In this document: positions 23,896-33,270 of the stretch, piece after piece
Layout: every line of letters begins with the position of its first letter
How positions within the stretch are numbered: position 1 is the first letter of the stretch
From: Prosapia bicincta
Lineage: Eukaryota; Arthropoda; Insecta; Hemiptera; Cercopidae
Reading direction: 5' to 3'
Assembly (NCBI GenBank): GCA_036971475.1
Contig: JBAIZL010000002.1
Coordinates: 329,304,645 to 329,368,644 of the forward strand
Length of the DNA: 64,000 bases
Translations under genes and position numbers: made by a program
The notes under the pieces: model-generated
The model's database searches: none
What the model saw: the letters and a program-made list of their open reading frames with translations, nothing else
Told to the model about the DNA's origin: nothing

Positions 23896-24420
23896 AACAA
23901 AATTTAGTAAATTCCTTCTCAAGTAAAAAAAAAATTATTTGAATTGCTTTATATTAAGTAATTACAATTAATGTAAATATGCCTGTAAAATGTAAATATA
24001 TACTGTAAAAGGCATATAAGCCTACATACGACGACAGATTCACAATATTAAGTAGTAAAATATCTTGTCTATGTGACAAATCATTATGATCGAATTCCCA
24101 TCTTATGTACTTTAAATAGTGATATTCATATACCTCTCTCAGAAAGCTATTTTTAGCTATAGGATTATTAGCTCAATGGCAAGAGGGCTGGATATCAAAC
24201 ATGTAGTCTCACAGTTCGAATCCAACCTAAGGACTTGACTTTTTTTTAATTAAAAATAATGAATTAATATTTGAAAAAACCCGTATTAACATCATGTGTT
24301 ATCTACTTAAAGTTTTAAAAATGTATTTGAACTTGAGCGGATGAATAAGAAGTATTTTTTTACGATTGAAAATTTGAACAAGATATATATCGGGGGAGTG
24401 TGAACTAATAGTTGAAATTG
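23896..24420 (+). repeat. Dispersed repeat A, interrupted copy
   Basis: The 5' end (AATTTAGTAAATTCCTTCTC) is at 23896..24000. The 3' half returns at about 24245..24420 (GAATTAATATTTGAAAAAAC, GTATTTGAACTTGAGCGGAT, GGGGGAGTGTGAACTAATAG). Between them is unrelated DNA with a tRNA-like sequence. The 3' end leads directly into the tandem array that follows. Confidence 0.7.
24162..24236 (+). pseudogene. tRNA-like sequence with A and B boxes
   Basis: ATTAGCTCAATGGCAAGAGG resembles a tRNA A box and D arm, and AGTTCGAATCC is a B box. Stems other than the D stem pair poorly, and no intron is evident. It is best read as a decayed tRNA or a SINE head inside repeat A. Confidence 0.35.
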
Positions 24421-26125
24421 AATAATGGAAATTACATACAATATATGACGCAACTTTCTGTTTTCTTCAGTTGCACATAAATTATTTTAAAATCTTTGTA
24501 AAAAAGTATTGTAAATGACGGATATCTGAAGTTGTTAAATTTTAAAATATTACAAACACAACATTAATTAGAACACATTTTCACGATTGAAAATTTGAAC
24601 AAGATATATATATATATATAGGGGGAGTGTGAACTAATAGTTGAAATTGAATATTACATACAATATAAGACGCAACTTTTTGTTTTCTTCAGTTGCACAT
24701 AAATTATTTTAAAATCTTTGTAAAAAAGTATTTTAAATGACGGATATCTGAAGTTGTTAAATTTTAAAATATTACAAACACAACATTAATTAGAACACAT
24801 TTTCACGATTGAAAATTTGAACAAGATATATATATATAGGGGGAGTGTGAACTAATAGTTGAAATTGAATATTACATACAATATATGACGCAACTTTCTG
24901 TTTTCTTCAGTTGCACATAAATTATTTTAAAATCTTTGTAAAAAAGTATTGTAAATGACGGATATCTGAAGTTGTTAAATTTTAAAATATTACAAACACA
25001 ACATTAATTAGAACACATTTTCACGATTGAAAATTTGAACAAGATATATATATATATATATATATATATAGGGGGAGTGTGAACTAATAGTTGAAATTGA
25101 ATATTACATACAATATATGACGCAACTTTCTGTTTTCTTCAGTTGCACATAAATTATTTTAAAATCTTTGTAAAAAAGTATTTTAAATGACGGATATCTG
25201 AAGTTGTTAAATTTTAAAATATTACAAACACAACATTAATTAGAACACATTTTCACGATTGAAAATTTGAACAAGATATATATATATATAGGGGGAGTGT
25301 GAACTAATAGTTGAAATTGAATATTACATACAATATATGACGCAACTTTCTGTTTTCTTCAGTTGCACATAAATTATTTTAAAATCTTTGTAAAAAAGTA
25401 TTGTAAATGACGGATATCTGAAGTTGTTAAATTTTAAAATATTACAAACACAACATTAATTAGAACACATTTTCACGATTGAAAATTTGAACAATATGTA
25501 TGTAGGGGGAGTGTGAACTAATAGTTGAAATTGAATATTACATACAATATAAGACGCAACTTTCTGTTTTCTTCAGTTGCACATAAATTATTTTAAAATC
25601 TTTGTAAAAAAAGTATTGTAAATGACGGATATCTGAAGTTGTTAAATTTTAAAATATTACAAACACAACATTAATTAGAACACATTTTCACGATTGAAAA
25701 TTTGAACAAGATATATATATATATAGGGGGAGTGTGAACTAATAGTTGAAATTGAATATTACATACAATATATGACGCAACTTTCTGTTTTCTTCAGTTG
25801 CACATAAATTATTTTAAAATCTTTGTAAAAAAAGTATTGTAAATGACGGATATCTGAAGTTGTTAAATTTTAAAATATTACAAACACAACATTAATTAGA
25901 ACACATTTTCACGATTGAAAATTTGAACAAGATATATATATATATAGGGGGAGTGTGAACTAATAGTTGAAATTGAATATTACATACAATATATGACGCA
26001 ACTTTCTGTTTTCTTCAGTTGCACATAAATTATTTTAAAATCTTTGTAAAAAAGTATTGTAAATGACGGATATCTGAAGTTGTTAAATTTTAAAATATTA
26101 CAAACACAACATTAATTAGAACACA
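24364..26125 (+). repeat. Tandem array, about 8 units of 215-230 bp
   Basis: Each unit starts with the 3' terminus of repeat A (ACGATTGAAAATTTGAACAA, a TA tract, GGGGGAGTGTGAACTAATAG) and continues with about 150 bp of non-A sequence (GACGCAACTTTCTGTTTTCT, GACGGATATCTGAAGTTGTT, CAAACACAACATTAATTAGA). GGGGGAGTGTG occurs at about 24392, 24621, 24839, 25071, 25291, 25505, 25725 and 25947. Unit length varies mainly because the internal TA tract varies. Confidence 0.95.
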
Positions 26126-26439
26126 GCCCACATCTGGTTATAACAGAAAGTAATTCGTTTATTTTCATTAATTATCTCCTTATCATAATTAAATCATTTT
26201 CCCTTAAAGGGAGATAATATTGGAAGAAAAGTTACTGGCGCCAGCACCGCAACATCGCGCGGGTGTTAATGCGATCATGGAATGTTTGACGACAAAACAA
26301 TGTTGGTCTGGCTTGAAGCTTAAGACGTGTGACCAGTGCCAAAGCCCCCATTCTACCCTCGCTGGAGCCTCGCTGGCGTTTAAACCGCCAGATTATAGAG
26401 ACAATTTATTAAAATGTTTTTCTGACGATTAACCAGTAA
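26126..26439. other. Unassigned, GC-richer segment
   Basis: 26220..26432 is open for about 70 codons and GC-richer than its surroundings but has no recognisable domain. It directly precedes a repeat A copy, as repeat D does elsewhere. Confidence 0.4.
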
Positions 26440-26870
26440 TATAAACAACTTTTTTTTAACTCTATTCCTACTTAGGTAAACAAAAAACAATTTTATTTTA
26501 GTTACTTTTGATTAAATAATTACAATTTATATACATAAAGTAACATAGCCAACTTTAAAACAGCTGTTCTATCACATAACTTATAACATAAAATCAACTG
26601 TTGTATGAAATCATAATGGGACGAAATATTGCATATCTTTCCTCTTTTGTGGATTGTTTTTCTCTCATATAAAACTAAAGTTTAATCATTCAATATTATT
26701 GAAATATTAATTGAAAAAACAGTAATAAAATCAAGTGTTATCCACTACAGGTTTTAAAAAATGTGTTTGAACTTGAGTGGATGAATTAAAAGTATTCTAT
26801 TAACGAGTGAAAATTTGTACATGGTATAAATAGGGAGAGTGTGAGCTAACAGAAGGCATTGAAACAGAAT
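26440..26870 (+). repeat. Dispersed repeat A
   Basis: Nearly full length: CTATTCCTACTTAGGTAAAC at the 5' end, AACAGCTGTTCTATCACATA inside, GAACTTGAGTGGATGAATTA, then GGGAGAGTGTGAGCTAACAG near the 3' end. The TA tract is almost absent in this copy. Confidence 0.8.
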
Positions 26871-27690
26871 TCTAACTTTCAGTAATTTTTTAGATATCTA
26901 ATTATAACGTCATTTATTTACGGATACTGAAAACCGCTAATTAAGGGTAAATGAAATTTTAAAACACTATTCATCTATCGGCTACACACTTTAGTGTACT
27001 ATTTGTTCTATGTGCTAAAAAAATCGATAATATCCAATGTTTATAAAAAAAAGAATAAGTTATTGCTCTCTAAAAAACAATACATGGATTATCACTATGT
27101 TATACCTACGGGAATAGTTTGGTTTCTCTATGCAGACTGGCGTCAGTGGTTACCAATATTACTCGAGTGCAGGCACATATCGATTTTACAATGTTGCTTC
27201 GATAGTCTAGTCTGCATGAGGATTATTTTTGCACGGAAATGAAATTGGTCATAAAAGCTGTGGGTTTGTTTCTACAACCGTTCGATACAAGCATTAGTGC
27301 CCTGAAATTGTTCATTTGTCAGTCAATATCGGATACAATCTTACTGCCATTGGGGTTCTGCTTGATGACGTCATTTGCTGCAATAGGCCAACTCACAGCA
27401 CCGTAAAACCACGCGAACCGGTAAAATACGGGGTGAGGATGTGAAAAGGAGATCATCTGACGCCCCAATATGAAAGTCTCTCATATTCACTGTATTATTA
27501 AACTTATAATGAACCTATAATGAATAAAACTCTGAATTCGAAATGTAGATACATGGGAGAATGTGCGGTCGCTCTTCTAGACCAGATTAACATTTAATAC
27601 CCCAAGCTACCGCTTAACTGGTGACGGTGACTTACTTATTGTCTCTTTCGTTATGTACGTGTTGTATAAACCTACAGAATTCTTCTTAAG
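26871..27690. other. Unassigned DNA
   Basis: An 82-codon plus-strand frame at 26994..27242 lacks recognisable features. No repeat match. Confidence 0.4.
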
Positions 27691-28193
27691 TGGACACACG
27701 GAGATGGTACGGTTACCTTCACCTCCCCCGACCATTACGGAGGTGGATAACGGGGAGGGTACGATTGCCAGCCCCCACCTCACCTGTCGTAAGGTTAACA
27801 TAAAATGAAGGTACGGGTACAAGAGCCCCATCATCTGACCATCACGTGCGATAGACACAAGGAGATGATTCGGTTACCTTCACCTCCCCCGACCATTACG
27901 GAGGTGGATACACGGGGAGGATACGATTGCCAGCCCCCTCTCTTGTCGTAAGGTTAACATAAAATGAAGGTACGGGTACTAGAGCCCCATCCTTTCACCA
28001 TCACGTGCGATAGACACAAGGAGATGATTCGGTTACCTTCACCTCCCCCGACCATTACGGAGGTGGATACACGGGGAGGGTACGATTGCCAGCCCCCACC
28101 TCTCTTGCCGTACGGTTAACATAAAATGAAGGTACGGGTACTAGAGCCCCATCATCTGACCATCACGTGCGATAGACACAAGGAGATGATTCG
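27691..28193 (+). repeat. 160-bp tandem array, three units
   Basis: Units share GATTCGGTTACCTTCACCTC, CCCGACCATTACGGAGGTGG and CATCACGTGCGATAGACACA, at spacing of 159-161 bp. More diverged relatives of the AAGATGGACACACGGAGATG motif continue to about 28450. The array is much GC-richer than its flanks. Confidence 0.92.
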
Positions 28194-28450
28194 GTTGATA
28201 ACCCGCCCTCACATAAGGTTAACACACAGAGATTGAACTGTTTCCCACGCCCCGTATTCCCACCATCCCGTAAGATGGACACGCGGTAATGGTATGGTTC
28301 CATCCCCACCCACCATTTAAGGTGGACATAAGGAGAAGGTATAGTTGTCCCCTATTACCCCACAATTACATAAGATAAACACACGGAGATGTTACGGTTA
28401 CCAGTTCTCATTCTTCCATCGCCTAAGATGGACAAATGGAGATGTTGCGT
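28194..28450 (+). repeat. Degenerate extension of the 160-bp array
   Basis: Short motifs such as TAAGATGGACAC, AGGTGGACATAAGGAGA and GGAGATGTTACGGTTACC recur at irregular spacing, consistent with an older, eroded edge of the array. Confidence 0.55.
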
Positions 28451-29544
28451 AAATCAGCTGTAAATACCCTAGCATCCCATGTGAATAAAAAATGAAGATG
28501 CTCTGTTGTCAGCGCATCTGATTTAACGCTGAAACTCGTCTACTGACTACCCGCATCCACTCCCCCCAAAAAGTAGACTATACCAATTGCATTGGGCCAG
28601 TCATCTCCGGAATTCCACCTCCTGTGACGTGTTACAGTAAAATGATCACGGCGGTCGTTGAAGTGCATCGAAAGCTTTACACGATATTGAACTCTAGTTG
28701 GATTGCACAAGTCGATCTTGCACAGACACTATCTTTCTATAAATGTCTTGGTGTAATGTTAAAGTTCCAAGACACGCAATTGGAGAGGAATTTCCAAAGA
28801 ATGAGGAAATGCATTATTTAATGTAAATGTCTCTTTATTTTGCTCTGTATTTTCGTTTTTAATTTTTTTTTTTTTTTTGTACAATATATTTTTAGTCACT
28901 GTAGTTTTTTATAATTTTTCATTTTATTAGGCCTAACTTAAAATTATATGCTTATGTTATGGTTTTAACAATTTTACCGTTTGCGTTTTTTTTGCGATAA
29001 ATTATTTTAGTGGCATATTATAACTTCGGAACACGTGAAAGGCTTTTAAATCTTTAAAAATAAAATAATATCGTTTGAAAACGTTACTGAAGGTTTAGGT
29101 TTGTGTAGAAGTTTGCCGTTAATAGAAACGAAACTTAATAAAGCGTTCATTACGTGCTGTATGAAGGTCCCAATGCAACTCATCAGGGAAAGCTCGTTAA
29201 CAATTCAAACACGGCGAGCTGGAGCTGAACGGTGGTAGTCATGGCAACAGAAACACAACGCCGAATACTAACTAAACATTGTCTTCAGTGCACCAGGCCT
29301 AATTATAGCGACTTCAATCTTATTGCCTTCAAGTCCGATAATCGTAGGGAATTCGAAAAATACATTTCATAAATCTGTATGAATATTTAGACTTTAAAAT
29401 CTATAAATTTGCTTAGAGTAGCGTTTACTTCGCTTATATAAGAGTACCATCGTCTCGTTAGGTACACACCTTTAACAACTCTGCAATCCTTAAGCTTATA
29501 CTAAGCACAAGGTGGAACTCTGTATTCTGATCTTTCCACATACC
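28451..29544. other. Unassigned DNA
   Basis: A 65-codon plus frame at 28624..28821 ends just before a T-rich stretch. I see no domain. The rest is AT-rich and unassigned. Confidence 0.4.
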
Positions 29545-29618
29545 TCCCACAGATCTGCTAAACTGTGAGCAGACTTTAATTCCAACAAAAAGGTAGATAT
29601 ATACTTGCTACGAGGATA

Positions 29619-30736
29619 GGGTAAAATGTTCTCGGCCTAGCAATGAAAGATCGTGAATTTCAGTTCAAAAAAAGATTTTATTTTCCTACATAAACTCTCA
29701 TGATTTCAACACTCTTGGACCAGCGTTTCTACATCAGTATTCCTTCCCGGAAGGCTGTTAAAATATTCATTGACGGCCCTCTCAACGTCTTCATAGGACG
29801 CGAAGCGCTTTCCAGAAACAAATTTTTCAAGGTTTGGGATAAGATGGAGGTCTGAGGGTGCCAAATCAGTAGAGTAGGGGAGGAGATGGCCGAGTAAATC
29901 GTACCCAAAATCCCTCATTATCCCAATGTTAACACACTTTTGTGAGGACGTGCGTTGTCTTGATGAAAGATGATTTTTTTCTTTTTCAATCCAGCCTATT
30001 CAGATGCGATCAACTTAGCTTTCGTTGGCGTTGATACCTCCAGATTTCACTCACAGTTTCGACTGTTGTTTAGTTTCGGGCGTGTACGAGTAGGGGTTGA
30101 CCCATGCTTCATCCATGGTAAAAAAAATGCCGCACAAAATCAGTCGGATCCTTCTTGAATCGGTCCAAAACTTTGCTGTGAATGTCGCTTACGAATATGA
30201 ATTTGATCCGCATTCACCAAATGCGGCACTCCCCTTGATAATAGCTTTCGCATCGCTAATTCTTCGTGCAAGATGTTTCGCACCCTTTCTTCTGATATCT
30301 CCACAGCCTCAGCTATCTGACGCACCTTTACTCTTCTATCATTCAACACGATATCGTGCTCCTTTCCGATAGTTTCCGGCATGGTTTCAGTTTTTAGCCG
30401 TCCTTGACGTGGGTCAGTTTTCAGCGACGTGCGACCACATTTAAATTCAGCTGCCGACTTAATTGAAGGAGCAGAGTTTCCGTACACTTTCCCCAACCTC
30501 TGATGAATTTCCATACGGGATAATCCATCTAAAACGAAAACTGTTACCACCGCACGATATTTAAGTCTATCCATTTTAACAAAATATACACAAGATGTCT
30601 ACTACAAAAAATTCCGGTACACAAACTACTTGAGCGAAGTTAAAGCTTATCGTAATGGCATGTGCGACCAGGTAGGGAAGATACACTTTGAATGACTGGG
30701 ATGCCATCTCTAGGCCAGGCCGAGAACTTTTCACCC
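29619..30736 (-). mobile_element. Mariner-family transposon, internally deleted
   Basis: The ends are inverted repeats: GGGTAAAATGTTCTCGGCCT at 29619 and, read from the other end, GGGTGAAAAGTTCTCGGCCT at 30736. TA lies on both outer sides, as expected for the mariner target duplication. The 1.12-kb length is shorter than the usual 1.3 kb of mariners, consistent with internal deletions. The element carries a broken transposase gene on the minus strand. It is bracketed by diverged direct repeats of host sequence of about 70 bp (29545..29616 and 30739..30806). Confidence 0.88.
29706..30574 (-). pseudogene. Mariner transposase pseudogene
   Basis: The frame starts MDRLKYRAVV at 30574 and carries the N-terminal helix-turn-helix region (EIHQRLGKVYGNS, KVRQIAEAVEISEERV, ILHEELAMRK). 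After a frame change the minus strand reads TMDEAWV, then HQDNARPHKSV, then STDLAPSDLHLIPNLEKF and a C-terminus to about 29706. These hold the three catalytic aspartates of the DD34D mariner triad. Several stops and frameshifts lie between 29920 and 30140, and a block between the DNA-binding and catalytic regions is missing, so no functional enzyme can be made. The conserved WSAEF-type segment is also altered (SAAEFKCGR). Confidence 0.92.
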
Positions 30737-30739
30737 TAC

Positions 30740-32074
30740 CTCAAACAGATCTGAACAACTGCGCGGAGACTTTATTTCTAGCAAAATGCAGATATACACT
30801 TGCTATTTATTACTTAGCACATAATGTGTGGGGTGGGTTTGGCGAGGAAAAGGTTCCAGGCAAACGGAAGTCGTTTATAGCTATACGCGTCGTCTTAGGA
30901 AGCAGCCTCAGCTTCCTAATTGCAACTCCAAGGGGTAGAAACTATCCTCATAAATTATTTTTCCTTTTCCAAGTGATATTCCTATACAGAGTTCTACAAG
31001 GGGTTTCTCATATTTTTATAAACACATCTACATTTCTAGTTAATTCTGACCACCATAACAAACCTTCCGCATATTTTTTCACACCTCCCTGCGTTTCTTA
31101 TTAATTATGTCCAACATCACAGGGCCTCGAACATTTCTAAATTTATTTATTCCACCGTCACAAGGCTTTTCACTATTTCGTCCCACACATTTTAATTTCT
31201 CGTTTCAACCGGCCCTAATGTTTGTCTTTATCCTCGTAACACAACTGTACGTCACCAAAGACGAATGTGGAAGGGATGGCGAATCACGGATGGAACTCAG
31301 CTAAATACTACAGGCTAAGCCTTGTGAGAACCTCGCGCATATATTCGTCTAAATACTACAGGCTAAGCATTGTGACAAGGATAGGTTAGGGATCTTAGCA
31401 GTAGGGTCTTCTAGTCAGGGCACTCGCTTCTCTTTACCCGCCATCCCTACACAACATTTGCGGATGGAGGTTCCTTGGAATCTTAGAGAGGTGTCATTAC
31501 TTTATCAAAGGAAGGCAAATACAATGTGAAACAAATTGTTATGTACATTTATTTATGAAAGAATCTCCTATATGAAGGAATAGCCCAACTGTGGTAATGG
31601 CAAGCACGGACTTAAACGTTTTAGTGCTGCAGTATATTGTACGTATGTATGATAAACTAGAGCTCGACGCAGTCCCCATCCTCCCACGTCAACGACTCAA
31701 ATCCTCAACATGAAATAAAGAGTAAAACAAGTGAGAGACTTGCAATTAGTTCCACTGGCAGGAAATGCGCAGTGCAGCATTGATGCATTTCCTGCTTGGA
31801 GGGTTCTACTTTACAGAGTGAAATTAAATTTTTAGCCAGCTGCACAGCTGCAGCCTTAGTATTTATACAGTGAGAAAGATGAAACCTCTCGCGAGAGCAG
31901 CTGTTAGCTTTAAAGTTAGTGAAGTGAGAAGCGCGAATAAAATACAGTCTGACTACCACTCTAAATATGCAAAATAAATTTAACTGAAAATGTCACAAAA
32001 GGAAGAAAATGATTAACAAATATAGGAACTGAGCCATTTCTAGCTAATGCTTAATAGAAATAATTAGTACAAAC
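30740..32074. other. Unassigned DNA
   Basis: A 138-codon plus frame at 30688..31104 begins inside the mariner end and has no domain, so I treat it as chance. A short tandem duplication (CTAAATACTACAGGCTAAGC) lies at 31299..31371. Nothing else is recognised. Confidence 0.45.
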
Positions 32075-32447
32075 AAAAAGTCAATTCCTACTTAGGTCAA
32101 AAAAGAAACATTTTAGTTTAGTTACTTTTTGTTAAATAATTAAAATCAATATAAATAAAGTAACATAACCTTTGCTGGTAAAACAGCTGTTCTACCATAT
32201 ATCCTAAAGCATAAATGTTTTAAGCAAAACAGGTTGAAATAACTATATTGCATACCTTGACCCTATTGGTGGAAGGTTTTTCTCCCATATAAAACTAAAA
32301 TCCATAGTTAAATTTAATTAATGAATTAATATTTGAAAAGCCTGTATTACCATAAAGTGCCATCCTCTAACAATTTTTAAAAATAAATTTATTTGAACTT
32401 GAATTAATGAATAAGAACTATTTTATTAACGACTGAAAATTTGAACA

Positions 32448-32511
<64 letters not shown>

Positions 32512-32548
32512 GGAGAGTGTGAACTAATAGAAGGAATTGAAAAATACT
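32075..32548 (+). repeat. Dispersed repeat A, full-length reference copy
   Basis: About 470 bp: AATTCCTACTTAGGTC at the 5' end, GTAACATAACC, AAACAGCTGTTCTACC, GGTTTTTCTCCCATATAAAA, ATTTGAACTTGAATTAATGA, a long (TA)n tract (32451..32508), GGGAGAGTGTGAACTAATAG and AAGGAATTGAAAAA at the 3' end. The two ends form a short imperfect inverted repeat (AATTCCTACTTAG against AATTCCTTCTATTAG). No coding capacity. Confidence 0.85.
32451..32508 (+). repeat. (TA)n microsatellite inside repeat A
   Basis: About 58 bp of pure TA at the fixed position, just before GGGAGAGTG, where other repeat A copies have short TA runs. Confidence 0.97.
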
Positions 32549-33077
32549 GGGCTCGGGATAGAATACAGATCTTACAATTATACAAAAACATAACCAGAAG
32601 CCTTAGTTAAAAAAAAAAAGCTTCTCGCACACTACCACGTGGTTATATTAGATTTCCAGTCAATACTTTGCAAAATCACTCTCACGACATAGGACCGGAA
32701 CACAGTATTGGGTGGAAAAATCAATATTCAGCATTGTATCCGTCTAATATTGGGTTTAAGGTTGGTGTGTGCATAAACTGCTCAGAGAAAAAGCAAAGTC
32801 GTTTGACTAACACAAAACACGTTCTGCGTGAATCCAGAATCAACGGGTGTGTCTGCTCCTCTTTGGCAACATATACCCCCTCACCTTGACTCAACCTGCA
32901 CGTTCCCCTCCGACACATGATCTAATGATAGGATCATTTTATACTTGAAGTGGTTCGCCTGCCTGTTGTATTAATTGGTCTTGAATATAAAATATCTATT
33001 TTAGAAATGCAGTTGGACAATAGAAAATAGATGAGTGACCTTTACAAAAATAGTAAAGAGAAAGTAAGAGAGATACT
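32549..33077. other. Unassigned DNA
   Basis: A patch at 32668..32918 is open on both strands for 65-73 codons with no recognisable feature. Confidence 0.4.
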
Positions 33078-33262
33078 TTGAGAGAAAAGAGGAAGCGGAA
33101 GTACTTGATTCGGATCCTACGCTCCACGCCGAAAACTCTACTCCGACAGATCCCTTTAGAGAGTCTACTCGAGCAAATGAAGCTACTACACCCCTTCCTC
33201 AATCCGAGTAACCGTAGGATAGTGCCTCAATTTTTGGCAAATAAGCCCCGAAACCCAGAATG
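33078..33262 (+). other. Open frame interrupted by the hAT insertion (left part)
   Basis: About 61 codons starting MREKRKRKYL stay open into the 8-bp target site. The right half resumes at 35810. With the hAT element and one target copy removed, the two halves are in the same frame and give about 141 codons. I do not recognise the product; it could be an exon, an older repeat, or chance. Confidence 0.35.
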
Positions 33263-33270
33263 GTCTACAT
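33263..33270 (+). repeat. hAT target-site duplication, left
   Basis: GTCTACAT, identical to 35802..35809. Confidence 0.95.

Noticed and set aside
24162..24236. Functional tRNA gene
   Set aside because: The acceptor, anticodon and T stems do not pair properly; only the A and B boxes look tRNA-like.
30688..31104. 138-codon plus-strand frame as a gene
   Set aside because: Starts inside the mariner terminal repeat and has no recognisable domain.
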